Source: Dyadobacter diqingensis (GTDB taxonomy: Bacteria > Bacteroidota > Bacteroidia > Cytophagales > Spirosomataceae). From it: DNA of 64,000 nucleotides. The position numbers and the translations under genes are program-made. The notes under the pieces were generated by a model that was not told the origin of the DNA, did not search any database, and saw nothing but the letters and a program-made list of their open reading frames with translations. The stretch is taken from the NCBI RefSeq assembly GCF_024220585.1, contig NZ_JAMXKF010000001.1, positions 62,001-126,000 of the forward strand. The letters run 5' to 3'. Position 1 is the stretch's first letter; the number at the start of each line of letters is the position of its first letter. Positions 37,794 through 48,800 of this stretch are shown here, in pieces.

Positions 37794-40664
37794 TCAACAG
37801 TTACAATCTTCTAATGGCAGTTTCTGTATAATCTGGGCCAACTGGTCCTGGGCATACAATTCTTCCTTATCGGCCAGCTTGCCCAACGCAAAGGATGTCG
37901 ACGATGTTTTATAGGCAATCTGCCATTCTTCAAAAATCCTTTTCCCTGGGTACGAACCGTCCAGTCTTATTTCCGCTTTGGAAGGAGACGAAAATTTTGT
38001 TTGGCTTTGCGGGCCTTCGACCGTAAAATTCCCGGCGTTTAAAACGTAAGAATTAACGGCTGCGGTAGCGATGCTGGCTACCAGTTCAAAATTGTTATTA
38101 TTGATCGGATGGTAAGCGTTTATTTCGTTGCGCACGAGACCGGCGATGTGGGTTGCAAGCCCGACACGCTCGGCGTTCTTTCTCAAATGATCGATCACCA
38201 GATCCTGTACATCGGCGTGTAAAGCACCCGATTTGCGGCTTAGGTCACCAAGCATTCTGCTCCATCCGGTGTATAGCAGTTTTTCAGCAAAAATATCGGC
38301 CATGTCTTTGCTCTTAACAATTTCGGCTTCGCTCCAATCCACATTGTTCGCTTCCAGGATCGGGATTAGCTCTTCCAGCGGTAATTCGCTAAAAAAGGCA
38401 CTTTGCAGCAATAATGTCAGAATTGCGCCCGAACTCTCAGTACCCGCAATTTCCAGTCCCAGCTCCTCGGCATATTTATGTAACGAGATCCGTCCTGTGG
38501 TTGTCATGGGCGCAGTGGACCTGACCTCTGATGCCTGGCCAACCGGGCTATTGACCAGGTCGTGGTAAATACTCCAGGCCGTATTTTTTGTCAACATCAG
38601 GCTTTCCAGAAAAAAACCAAATATCTGCTTGAGCATGTTCTGGGTAACCAGGCTGGTCGTCACTTTTGCCGAATTGATATTGGCTGCCCTTAAACGTTCT
38701 CCCTCATTTTCCCCTACCCTTTCTGTCAACAGGAATTTTTTCAGTTCGCATCGCATACGGCAAATCAAATCCAGCAGCTGTTCATACTTAACGGCCGGGT
38801 TACAGGTTGGCGTCATGTTACGGATGATGTGATCAATACCACTCTTGTTGGGTACAGACGTTTCGTTCCATGATTTTTGCGGGTTCCGCACAAATTTTCT
38901 GACCAGGTCATTCTCAAGAAAGGATGCTTCCGTATCCCGCATCGTCTGCTGGTATTCCTCCTTTATGCCTGTCTCAATTTTGCTAACTGGATATTCCCCT
39001 GAAAAAATGGCCTCTGAGTAGTTCGGGTCCCTCAGGAAATAGGCGTTTCTAAAAGTACCATCGATTTTATTCCAGTTAGTCAGCCAGTTATCATTGCTAT
39101 TGGGCCTGAGCCTCGTGAAAAAATCGTCGAAGTTGGCCCCCAGCCTTGATATCCATCGCTGATCATATGTTTCAGGCAGCCCCAGTTGATCATTATTGGG
39201 TTGTTTGAGCAGTGTTGAATTGTATTTTGTAAAAACAACCATAAAAGGGGAAAACCTTTCCACGTCGGCCTCGGTAGAGTTACGGCGGAGTTTGGATTCA
39301 AATTGCTCCCTGCTTTCAGCACTGGATCCTACGTTATTACTGACCCAGTTATACGCAAGTTTTACCAAAGCCGAATTATCAATCTGGCCATCCCCCAAAC
39401 ACATTAGAAAGGTGTTGATCTCTAAGTTCAGATCGTATTGATTGAACAGAAAAGAAACCTTGCCTCTCAAAAACACCCCGAGCTGTTTGTCCTTTTCACT
39501 TTTCAAGCCATTTTCATCGATCCCGGAACGGTTCCTTGCTCCCGGAAAATCAAGACAATCGACGTCGTTCAAAAATTTGCGTTGCGGATCCTCGGCAACA
39601 GACGAAGGCACGTGTAGGGTCAGCTCCACTCCAAGCCCGGACAAGATGGCGCGGTTCATTCGGACGATCGTGCCGCCTTCGAGTTCTACGTCGACCAGCC
39701 CCGGATTATCCGGCAAAGCGATTTTAAGTTTCCCTCTGTATTTTTCGTTCAGCTCCCGTTCGCTCATACCAATCTCGCTCCATCGTTCCACATCGATAAT
39801 CGAGATCTCACGGGGGACCAATGCACTGTCATAATTTACAGCAACCTCTCTGGCAAACCTTAACTGGTTCAGTCCTTCACTGAGCGACAAAAAGGTGTCA
39901 TTAAAAAACGGAACTTCCCCCCATACAAATTTCAATGCCTCCATGCGGGTTTGATAATTCAGGAAAGGCACGATGGCAGCCAGTTCATCCCAATAATTAA
40001 TGGCATTCAGCGCCCGGATATTGACCCTTTCTCCATAGGTCCTTTCCACCGTTTCGAGATAATCGCGGATCTCGTAAACATCATCTTTGGTAAATTGCTC
40101 ACTCTCTGTCGGGTTGCAGCTTTGCCGGAGAGATTCAAATGTTTTGAATACGTTTTCCCGGTTCAATTCGTAGGTCCACGTTGTCAAGTCACTCAGGTAG
40201 CCATCCACGATAATTTTAACGATATCTGCCTGCCGTGCCAGCTTAAGCGGAACAGCACTATTGAAATTACTTCCCTGGGAAATGTCAGTTGTAAACCTTG
40301 TAACAAGGCCAGTCGATTCTTTTTGGCCACCCTTAGGATTGATCTCATTCAAACAGTTATAGTGACGGCCCGTTTTTACATCAATCACAAACGTGTCCCC
40401 ATCGCTCGATCTTTTGTTCATACCTGATACGAGAAAGGATTTACCCACTTGGCTAGGCCCAAAGACACCGACCGCAGGCCGTTTCCCAGCCGCGTTCTGA
40501 TAGCGCATGAGCACTCGATTCATGTCGTTAAGCCTGTCTATGAAAATATTTTTCTTACCGCCCTGCAAGTTGGTTTCCGCCCATTTTTTGGCTTCCTGAA
40601 TCGCCCGCCTCAATGCATTGCAATTTTCAATTAGATCATGATACGGAGCCTTTTTTGCTGACAT
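37794..40664 (-). CDS. srfC: SrfC-like dynamin-family GTPase
   Basis: This 956-residue cytosolic protein matches the virulence factor SrfC family. It has a P-loop at residues 69-76 (GPSQVGKS), a DxPG-type G3 motif (DVDCLDFPGAR), a TKYN-like G4 motif (MVVFTKYNS) and long helical regions, as in dynamin-like GTPases. Length is near the usual for the family (about 700-950). In enterobacteria srfC lies with srfA and srfB. Here it is coupled to a SrfA-like subtilisin gene and separated from srfB by two caspases and a GrpE-like gene. Dynamin-like action on membranes is an inference from the fold. Confidence 0.8.
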   Translation of the reverse strand: MSAKKAPYHDLIENCNALRRAIQEAKKWAETNLQGGKKNIFIDRLNDMNRVLMRYQNAAGKRPAVGVFGPSQVGKSFLVSGMNKRSSDGDTFVIDVKTGRHYNCLNEINPKGGQKESTGLVTRFTTDISQGSNFNSAVPLKLARQADIVKIIVDGYLSDLTTWTYELNRENVFKTFESLRQSCNPTESEQFTKDDVYEIRDYLETVERTYGERVNIRALNAINYWDELAAIVPFLNYQTRMEALKFVWGEVPFFNDTFLSLSEGLNQLRFAREVAVNYDSALVPREISIIDVERWSEIGMSERELNEKYRGKLKIALPDNPGLVDVELEGGTIVRMNRAILSGLGVELTLHVPSSVAEDPQRKFLNDVDCLDFPGARNRSGIDENGLKSEKDKQLGVFLRGKVSFLFNQYDLNLEINTFLMCLGDGQIDNSALVKLAYNWVSNNVGSSAESREQFESKLRRNSTEADVERFSPFMVVFTKYNSTLLKQPNNDQLGLPETYDQRWISRLGANFDDFFTRLRPNSNDNWLTNWNKIDGTFRNAYFLRDPNYSEAIFSGEYPVSKIETGIKEEYQQTMRDTEASFLENDLVRKFVRNPQKSWNETSVPNKSGIDHIIRNMTPTCNPAVKYEQLLDLICRMRCELKKFLLTERVGENEGERLRAANINSAKVTTSLVTQNMLKQIFGFFLESLMLTKNTAWSIYHDLVNSPVGQASEVRSTAPMTTTGRISLHKYAEELGLEIAGTESSGAILTLLLQSAFFSELPLEELIPILEANNVDWSEAEIVKSKDMADIFAEKLLYTGWSRMLGDLSRKSGALHADVQDLVIDHLRKNAERVGLATHIAGLVRNEINAYHPINNNNFELVASIATAAVNSYVLNAGNFTVEGPQSQTKFSSPSKAEIRLDGSYPGKRIFEEWQIAYKTSSTSFALGKLADKEELYAQDQLAQIIQKLPLEDCNC

Positions 40665-40746
40665 AACTTAGGTATTTTAAGATTTCGGATTATACGACTG
40701 CTAATAGAATGAGATGGATTGTTGTAACAGCTCACTTGGATTTACA

Positions 40747-42837
40747 CTACCAGGACTTTGCCATTTTTTTTAAAATTTGCTGTGCGGGTTTAAAATTCTG
40801 TCGTGCTGACTTTTGATATAGCTGTATTGCCGTCGCAAGATTCTTGTGCCCCACCATACCTTCCTCATACATATTCGCTAGATTATACTGGCCGCTTGCA
40901 TCACCCTGTAAGGCGGCTCTGTAGTACCACTTTACCGCTTCCGCCGGGTCTTTGGCAACTCCCCGCCCATACGCATACATCGTTCCCAAATGATCCTGTG
41001 CGCTGGCATATCCTTGCTCAGCGGCTTTACGATACCACCGTAAAGCTTCCTTGTTATCTACAAAAACCCCGTCCCCCTCACTGTAAATAATACCTAAATT
41101 AAATTGAGCAACAGCGTTGTTCTGTTCGGCAGCTTTGCGGTACCAAAGCCGCGCCTCTGTTTTATTTATGGCTACCCCGTAACCATTATGATACATATAT
41201 CCCAGATTGGCCTGCGCCTCAGGATTATTTTGCTCTGCAGATTTGCGGTACCAACTAACAGCCTCTGCCTCATCCTTCGTTACACCCAGCCCCTCTTCAT
41301 ATATATTGGCTATATTGTGCTGCGCGTATTTGTCATCCTGAACGGCCGCTTTCCGGTACCAGTTAACAGCCTCGGTAGCATCGCGTGTCACACCCAAGCC
41401 ATTTTTATACATGTTCGCCAAATTATTTTGTGCTGCCGCATCTCCCTTTTCTGCAGCCTTACGGAACCATTTGATCGCCTCTGACTCATCCTTGTCTACA
41501 CCCGTTCCATTTTTATACATAGTACCCAGATTATTCTGTGCGGCGCTATTTCCGCGATCTGCCGCCTCACGCCACAAGCTGATCGCCTTTGCCTCGTCCT
41601 TATTTACTCCTGCTCCTGTGTGGTACATGAGGCCCAGATTGAACTGACAAGCTGCATTACCCTTAGATGCTCCCTTACTCCACCATTCTGACGCTTTGCG
41701 ATAGTCTCGCACAGAGCCATATCCATTAAAATACATTAGTCCCAGACCGAACTGAGCATTAACTTCTCCCTGATCTGCTGCCTTCTGATACCAGGCCAGT
41801 GCTGTCTTATGATTTTTTGTGACAGCGTACCCATTGTAAAAGAATTCGGCATATATCCTTTGCGCCGATGCGTGACCGCCTTCCGCTGCCTCGCGGATCA
41901 GAGGTAATGCGGCACTATATTCCGCATTTTCATATAAAGCCCTTCCTTTGCGGAAAGCATTTCCAGCAGGATTAATCGGCAAATCGGCCTCCATTTTGAC
42001 CACGGGCTCAGGCTTTGACACCGGCTTGAAATAGAAGTCATCTGTAATAAACCCTGCCTGATAAGGTTGCTGATTTGAATTTTGGATCTTAACACCAAGA
42101 GATATCTTTTTGAAGAACTGATTGAGCTCCTGATTCGGAGTCGCGATATGACGCAATATCTCTTGCGTAAAAAGGCCGTTGCGACCGCCTGGATTTTCGT
42201 CTGCTTCCTGTCCGGGAGATGCCGCAAAAAACGCGATGGTGCCATGCGGGGCATTTACTGCACCCAAACCTCGCCGGGTTGACCGCCCCCAAGAGCGATA
42301 TGGGTTATTACGGCAGGCATCGATCAGTAAAATATTGGTTTTATTATTGCTCTCCCTCATGCTCGATACGACATCTGTCAGACTGATCGATTTACTTCGG
42401 ACCAATGTTTCGTTCAATCCATCGTACACGTCAACAGAAGTAAGATAATTTTCCTTGTCACTTCCTTCAAATCCGTGACCCTCGAAATAGAACAAGCCAA
42501 CCGAATAATTCCGTAAACGATTCGTAAAGTTGGAGATCGCATTTTCAAGACCCAGCTGGCCCAGATTTTCTCCGAGTATCACATCAAATCCAAGGTCTTC
42601 GAGCGCGTGTTTCATGTCTCTCGCATCGTTCTTAGCATTAGGAAGCGATTTTCCTCCATAGTCAGAGTTTCCGATTACCAGTGCAAGGCGATCGGTTTTC
42701 TCAAAGGCACGTGTAGATTGGGCCTCGGCGTCATGACTGCAGACCACCAACGCAAACAGCAAAAAACCAATAAGTCTCCATTTTGAGAGGTAGAACATGT
42801 ATTCAAAATTTACACTGGCTATATAGATCAGCTTCAT
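40747..42837 (-). CDS. Exported caspase-like protease with ten Sel1 repeats
   Basis: This 696-residue protein has a signal segment near residues 20-40 (ATGs at 42837 and 42798 are both possible; the second gives a more normal signal peptide). The caspase domain has His121 in FYFEGHGFEG and Cys175 in LLIDACRNNPYRSWG. Ten Sel1-like repeats of 36 residues follow from about residue 310 (units such as AAAQNNLANMYKNGLGVTRD). Sel1 repeats are TPR-like protein-binding arrays. It is a tandem paralogue of the next gene upstream (42887-44833) with very similar catalytic domains. The glutamate before GHG (FEGHG) differs from the usual AGHG. Confidence 0.9.
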   Translation of the reverse strand: MKLIYIASVNFEYMFYLSKWRLIGFLLFALVVCSHDAEAQSTRAFEKTDRLALVIGNSDYGGKSLPNAKNDARDMKHALEDLGFDVILGENLGQLGLENAISNFTNRLRNYSVGLFYFEGHGFEGSDKENYLTSVDVYDGLNETLVRSKSISLTDVVSSMRESNNKTNILLIDACRNNPYRSWGRSTRRGLGAVNAPHGTIAFFAASPGQEADENPGGRNGLFTQEILRHIATPNQELNQFFKKISLGVKIQNSNQQPYQAGFITDDFYFKPVSKPEPVVKMEADLPINPAGNAFRKGRALYENAEYSAALPLIREAAEGGHASAQRIYAEFFYNGYAVTKNHKTALAWYQKAADQGEVNAQFGLGLMYFNGYGSVRDYRKASEWWSKGASKGNAACQFNLGLMYHTGAGVNKDEAKAISLWREAADRGNSAAQNNLGTMYKNGTGVDKDESEAIKWFRKAAEKGDAAAQNNLANMYKNGLGVTRDATEAVNWYRKAAVQDDKYAQHNIANIYEEGLGVTKDEAEAVSWYRKSAEQNNPEAQANLGYMYHNGYGVAINKTEARLWYRKAAEQNNAVAQFNLGIIYSEGDGVFVDNKEALRWYRKAAEQGYASAQDHLGTMYAYGRGVAKDPAEAVKWYYRAALQGDASGQYNLANMYEEGMVGHKNLATAIQLYQKSARQNFKPAQQILKKMAKSW

Positions 42838-42886
42838 AAATTAATGCTATGTTTTAGGCAAGCATAACCGTCCGAAAAGTCATAGT

Positions 42887-44833
42887 CTAACGCCAAGTTT
42901 TACCCATTTTTGTGAGTGCATCCTGAGCAGCCTTAAAACCCTGTTTCGCCGCTTTCTGATACCAGAAAACCGCTGTATCTATATTTTTTGTAACCCCGGC
43001 CCCGTTGTGATAACTGACTGCCAGACCATACTGGGCGTTGACAAAACCCTGATCAGCTGATTTACCAAACCAAACCGCCGCCAGTTTTTCATCTTTTGTA
43101 ATCCCGGTTCCATCGCGATACATGATTCCCAAGTTATTTTGACCGATCGGGACACCCAGATCAGCAGCCATACGATACCAATTTACCGCCTCTTTAAAAT
43201 CCTGTTTGACACCTTCTCCATTGTGATACATAAAACCAATGTCACTTTTCGCATAACCATTGTTCTGGTCCGCAGATTTTCGGTACCATTTTAAAGCCTC
43301 ATTGAAATCCCTAGTGACGCCTTTTCCGTTATGATAGAGGTGCCCAATATGCCATTGGGCCCATTCGTTATTCTGATCCGCAGCCTTACGGTACCACTTT
43401 AATGCCTCTTTATAATCTTGCGTAACACCTTCTCCGTTACTATACATATTTCCCAGATTAGTTTGAGCTATTGCCAAATCCTGATCCGCTGCCTTACGGT
43501 ACCATTTTAATGCTTCTTTGTTGTCTTTTGTGACGCCTTCTCCATTGTAGTATGTGTTTCCGATACTACTTTGTGCTATTGCCAAGCCCTGGTCCGCTGC
43601 CTTATGGTACCATCTTAATGCCTCTTTATAATCTTTTTTGACGCCCTTTCCTTTGTTATACATGTTTCCCATATTGTTTTGAGCAATTGCCAGACCCTGA
43701 TCCGCTGCCATTCTAAACCAAACAACTGCTTCCTCATCATTTTCCGGGACAGCATACCCCCTTAAATACATAACACCAACATTGTTCTGGCCTAAGGCAC
43801 TACCCTGCGCCGCTGACGTACGGTACCATTCAAGGGCTTTTTTGTGATCTTTCTCGACCTCAAAGCCATCCAGGTAAAAATTACCATAAGTCTTCTGTGC
43901 TGCCGCATGTCCGTTTTCGGCAGCCTTCCTGATCAGCGGCAGCGACTTTGCGTATTCTTTATTATCAAACAGGCGCTGCCCTTCTTTAAACATTGCTTCA
44001 TAATTGACTATGGGCAAACTTTCCGGCCTAAAATAAAAGTCGTCGGTTATGAACCCGGATTGATACGGGGACTGTCGCTTGTTTTCTGATGAAACCGCAC
44101 GTGCGGTCCTCTTGAAGAATTGGCTCAATTCTAAATTCGGGGTTCCAAGGTTTTTCAATAGCTCGCGTGTAAATAAGCCATTACGTCCCGTGGGGTTTTC
44201 GTCTGCCTCCTGCCCCGGCGAGGCGGCAAAAAAAGCAATGGTACCAACGGGTGTATTCACTGCTGCCAAACCAGACTTATCGGTTCTGCCCCAAGACCGG
44301 TAGGGGTTATTCCGGCAGGCATCTACCAGCAATATATTCGTCCGGCTATTGGCTTCCTTCATGCTCGACATCACATCGTTGAGGCTTACCGATTTCCGGC
44401 GGACCATTGTCTCATTTAAGCCCTTCCGTACCTCTATCGAATTGAGGTAATTGATATTATCGCTCCCTTCGAATCCATGACCCGCATAGTAAAATAACCC
44501 CACGGAATAGTTTCGCAGGCGGTTAGTGAATTCAGAAAGGGCATCCTCAAAACCCACCTGGTCAAGGTCCTCTTTTAGGATCACATCAAATCCAAGGTCT
44601 TCGAGTGCCTTTTTCATGTCGCGGGCATCGTTCCTGGCATTCGGAAGCGGTTTCCCTGCATAACCGGAATTACCAACCACAAGCGCAAGACGGTCAGGTT
44701 TGACAAATCCTCGCTGGGCAATGAGTTGACTGTGCAACAGCAATACCATAACCAGCGACACGACTATAGCCCTCCGTCCCAAACCGAATGAAATTGAAAA
44801 GCCACAGTAATTGGAGTAATAAAAAAATCTCAT
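42887..44833 (-). CDS. Exported caspase-like protease with nine Sel1 repeats
   Basis: This 648-residue protein has an export segment at about residues 22-40 (AIVVSLVMVLLLHSQLIAQ) and a caspase domain with His119 in FYYAGHGFEG and Cys173 in LLVDACRNNPYRSWG. Nine Sel1 repeats follow (for example AIAQTNLGNMYSNGEGVTQD). The repeats in this copy are more alike than in the neighbour, which points to recent expansion. The two genes are separated by about 49 bases and lie between the GrpE-like gene and srfC, so they are inside the Srf operon and not merely next to it. Confidence 0.9.
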   Translation of the reverse strand: MRFFYYSNYCGFSISFGLGRRAIVVSLVMVLLLHSQLIAQRGFVKPDRLALVVGNSGYAGKPLPNARNDARDMKKALEDLGFDVILKEDLDQVGFEDALSEFTNRLRNYSVGLFYYAGHGFEGSDNINYLNSIEVRKGLNETMVRRKSVSLNDVMSSMKEANSRTNILLVDACRNNPYRSWGRTDKSGLAAVNTPVGTIAFFAASPGQEADENPTGRNGLFTRELLKNLGTPNLELSQFFKRTARAVSSENKRQSPYQSGFITDDFYFRPESLPIVNYEAMFKEGQRLFDNKEYAKSLPLIRKAAENGHAAAQKTYGNFYLDGFEVEKDHKKALEWYRTSAAQGSALGQNNVGVMYLRGYAVPENDEEAVVWFRMAADQGLAIAQNNMGNMYNKGKGVKKDYKEALRWYHKAADQGLAIAQSSIGNTYYNGEGVTKDNKEALKWYRKAADQDLAIAQTNLGNMYSNGEGVTQDYKEALKWYRKAADQNNEWAQWHIGHLYHNGKGVTRDFNEALKWYRKSADQNNGYAKSDIGFMYHNGEGVKQDFKEAVNWYRMAADLGVPIGQNNLGIMYRDGTGITKDEKLAAVWFGKSADQGFVNAQYGLAVSYHNGAGVTKNIDTAVFWYQKAAKQGFKAAQDALTKMGKTWR

Positions 44834-44908
44834 AGAATCCTGACTTAAAAAAATATTTAATCCCGGAACTACAATGATCCGGGAGTGGGATGACTCATTT
44901 TATACCAA

Positions 44909-45838
44909 CTAAACCACGTCAATTTCTGCAAACCGTGCTGTCTGGCGCGTATCTCTTCGTATCACGACAAAACTTCTCCCTTCTTTAATACTTTCACTTC
45001 CCGCACCGGTAGCTTGGTGAATAGCAGGATCAACACGCAATGTTTCTTCCGGGGAAATAAAAATGTAATTACCGAATTGCACAGTACATGCCTTTGCCAA
45101 GACATCCAGTACAATCCTCCGCTGACTAATTTCGATGCCGCTGATCTCCTGCAAAAACCTGGTAAGAAATGGATACACCAAGTTCAACTTGTCCTCATCT
45201 CCTTCCGGTAAATCCGCAAACAGATTCTGCAGGTTCGACCAGCTTTTCGAAACAATGATCGCGAACCGGACCAGTTCGTCATCCGGGTTATGCAAATTTT
45301 CCTGCAAAATCTGTCGCAATGAGAAGGAAACGTCATCGTCTTTTCCGAACCAGTAGGGCAATATCTCTGACAATGAGACACTACCTTTTAACATCCGATT
45401 AACCCTGATCAATTCTGCATCTCTCTGGGCAAAGTCGTCCTGAATGCGCCGAAAGCGTTCGATCAAATCATTCTTGTCCAAGGTGACCCTCGTGAGCTGG
45501 TTTTGAACTTCATTCAATTTCTGTTCCTGTATCACATTTTTCGTCACGATACCTTTTTCTATCATTTCGATGTGCTCATAGGTAAAGAACGACTTTATAA
45601 TTTCTGTCAGCCAGACCGTAATATCGGATGTCGCCTGATTGTACGGGCTTTGAAACAAAGGGTTATCCCTGAGTGATGTCCATGGCTTCGCGCCGGATGT
45701 CCCAATGAGCCAGTCCGCTATAAATTGTGCCGGATCGCTGAACTGCAACGCAGCGGGCGGTACTTCTTCCCCGACTGCTATCGGCTCCTGATCCGACTCC
45801 TGCCTTTTGATGTTAACCTGCCTGATTATTTTTGCCAT
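44909..45838 (-). CDS. GrpE-like protein, probable partner of SrfB
   Basis: This 309-residue cytosolic protein has a central coiled coil (about 95-150; NVIQEQKLNEVQNQLTRVTL and on), a helical part, and a C-terminal beta-like tail. The tail begins VDPAIHQAT, close to the GrpE motif DPNVHQA, and ends in a short beta pattern like the GrpE wing. GrpE proteins are nucleotide-exchange factors for DnaK/Hsp70, and the gene directly upstream encodes the Hsp70/actin-like SrfB. The pairing therefore suggests a dedicated exchange factor. Similarity beyond the tail is weak, so this is a hypothesis. Confidence 0.5.
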   Translation of the reverse strand: MAKIIRQVNIKRQESDQEPIAVGEEVPPAALQFSDPAQFIADWLIGTSGAKPWTSLRDNPLFQSPYNQATSDITVWLTEIIKSFFTYEHIEMIEKGIVTKNVIQEQKLNEVQNQLTRVTLDKNDLIERFRRIQDDFAQRDAELIRVNRMLKGSVSLSEILPYWFGKDDDVSFSLRQILQENLHNPDDELVRFAIIVSKSWSNLQNLFADLPEGDEDKLNLVYPFLTRFLQEISGIEISQRRIVLDVLAKACTVQFGNYIFISPEETLRVDPAIHQATGAGSESIKEGRSFVVIRRDTRQTARFAEIDVV

Positions 45839-45889
45839 TTGACTATAACAGTTCTCCTTTCAAATCATTGAACTTGCAACACCCACTTC

Positions 45890-48800
45890 CTATTTGGTTC
45901 TGTCTACGCTGAAACATCCTGTATCAAGCCAGTGACCACTTTCATCCGGGATCGTCTGCAGGCTAAGTTTAAGTATGCTGGAAGGCGCATTTTGTCCGTT
46001 TCTGTCAGTCAATACCCCAATGATCTTAATCCCTTCCTTGTCCTTTGGATTGCGTTGTAACCTGACCGTAAAAGGTACCGCATGTAGATATTTTTGTGCT
46101 GCTTCGTTGTTAGACCAAGTAATTTTATAGATCGGACTGGCCAGCCAATCCGCATAGTTCATTTGTCTCACGCCAAAAAGTGACGGTCCCGCAAACTTGA
46201 TCTCAGCCTCGTCCAGGTGTGGGGTGAGATACGGTTCTTTCACCCGAAAAGCTCCGGGGTCGAGTGCACCAATATAATCAGCGGTTGACTCGAATTTTTC
46301 CCTAAGCAATTCCGTATCAATAGAAAATCCACCAAGTCGGCCCAAGGTCCCACCCATCAGTGCAACCGTTGCTCCCACCGCCACGCAGGTTTTTGGGTCA
46401 CGGATAACCCCTCTTTCATTTGCAAAGGGATACCAGTTACCAATCTCATATCCTCCCAAGCTAATCAGGCGGTCCGGCGAAATAGGCAGAAAGCGCACAA
46501 ACATCTCACGCACAACCGGTAACATCGTAGGCCGGCCGGCGAGCAAAATAAAATCGGGGTTAAACTGCGCAATCACCTTGCATAAGTCCAAGATCATGGG
46601 CTCAACAGTGTCTTTGACGATCTGGTTGATGCCTGATGTATCCAGTGTCCATTCCAGTTCCTCCAAATTAAACTTCCAGGCACCGTACTTTTCAAAAGTC
46701 TGGTTTACATGCCTGAGGACATGACTGGTGGGTCTGGGGAAGTCGATAAAAAAATCTGCGAATTGTTTCTTTCCCGAAATTCTGTTTTCCGAAGCATGTT
46801 GTAAAATGCCCAGCGCCAGCGGGTAGGCGATTTCGTTTGCAAACTGTCGCTTGTAAAACCGGTCTGAAGCATTAAGCTGGCCCATATCATTGCCAAAAAG
46901 GAAATTCATGCTACCAAACAGGTCGCTTACCCCTTTTGCTTTGGCCGCTTCCCGAATTGCCGGCATCACTGCCCGCTCTACTACACTTTTGATGATCGCA
47001 TCTCCGGCAACATTAAAACCTTCCCAGAACCGGGGGTTAGGAACTATTCGCGTAGTTGGTGTTTCCGGACTGTCCTGGTACTCGCAGATCATCAGGTCAG
47101 TGGTGCCGCCTCCAATGTCTACACTGGCTATCATGACAGAGGGAACATTTTCAATATGACTATTCGCGCGCCTCTTTCCCATGGTTTCGAAGAACAATGA
47201 GGCCTTGTTTTTGAAGCGGTAAGCCACTTCTCCATATAAAAAAGCAAACTGACTGCAAGACGCCTCGTCAAAACCCCAGTTTCTTCGCGATCCGGAATTA
47301 TGGCTAAGATCCCTGGTACCAGGAATTATTTCCAGCTGTACATCGATAAACTTTTCAGAAAATGATTCTTTTAATGCAGCAATAGCATCCTCCGCATGTT
47401 CTCTCAAAATACGCTTCTCCCATTCCATCATTGCAGTGGGACATGTAAGTGTAATTCTCCTGAGCTTGCGCGGAATCGTAGGACTTCCCTGCCTTTCCCT
47501 GAAAGCATGACTGTTAGCCTGAGTGAGTGCCTGAAGAAATATTTCAATCAACGCGAACGTCATGACTGAGCTGCGTGAGTAATAGGCATTCTGTGCATTA
47601 ATAAACTCCTTTCCTTCCGGATAACGTTTATGAAAAACACCTCCTTCGTCAAAAAGCTTCGAAATACCCTTTAATGCCGCGTCATTTTGATTCTCGCCAA
47701 TGTAATTCCAGTGAAAGAGTCGCTTTCCGGTATCCCACAAGTATCTTTTAGGACTGGACATCGTTGCATTGTTAGCTGTCCCGTCATGGATTACCGACAA
47801 ACGGGTGGCCTCTTTGCCAAGCCTGACCATGCTTGGCCAATGAAATGCCTTTGGATTACCCGAACTTACATTGGCTGCCTCATCTCCAAAAGTACATCTG
47901 CGAAATGCTACTCTCATATCGAAAGTATCGTGGTATAATTTATCGGGGCTGGTGAGGTCACGTAAATGAAGCGGAAATGCCTGCTCAAATTTGAAAGGGT
48001 CACCCGGCCGATCAGTTTCCACCAGAATGCCGCAGGTCCTCGAATTCCCGATATCCATTATCAGGTCCAGCTCGATGGACCGGTTATTGGAAAAAATAGT
48101 GATGTCTGGAAAAGCACCCGTCATTCCGAATGCCTTGATCAATGTGATGTAAGCGGCAACATGTCGAAACTTGTCCGTATCTGTTGGTTTTAGTACTTTT
48201 TTCCTAAGAAACACCGTTTCCAGCCAGCGCTCTACCCACGAAAGCCCCTCGACCATTGAGTCTGTAAAATATGACAAATGATAATCATCAGTTGGAACTT
48301 TAAACTCCACATTACCGTTGACATCCAGGTCGCTCAGAGCTACGTGATTGGCTGCATTGACCTCTTCGCTCACTACATTCGTATCAAATGCCAGTGCTAT
48401 ATTGTGGGTATGCTCGGAGGTGGCTTCTGCCGTAGGAATGCGCGTAAACCACATACGCGCCCAGTTGACCGGCCCCATAAATAGTTGACCCGATCCCTGA
48501 TGTTTTTTAAAGTACGGCAAAGGTAGCCACTCCCCTTCGAATAGTTCAATAGCCTTTCGCGCCGACATGGTCATTACCTTTTCCTCCAGTAATACGTTCT
48601 TAATGACGCTATCACCAATCGTGACATTGCGCTCGGCGATCTTTAATTCGTCAATTACCTGCCAGGTCTCAGGGTCTACGGCTTCCGGGATGAGACAGTC
48701 AAAAGTACTCATTTCTGGATCTCGCCCTTTGAGTACATACCGTTCCCGCGTTGAATCATAATGAACAGAAAAGAAGTCGGCCCATTCGCGTCCATCATAT

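Noticed and set aside
40800-43900. Regular DNA periodicity of about 108 bases, considered as a tandem or CRISPR-like repeat
   Set aside because: It is explained by coding of 36-residue Sel1 repeats in two caspase genes; there are no identical repeats with unique spacers.
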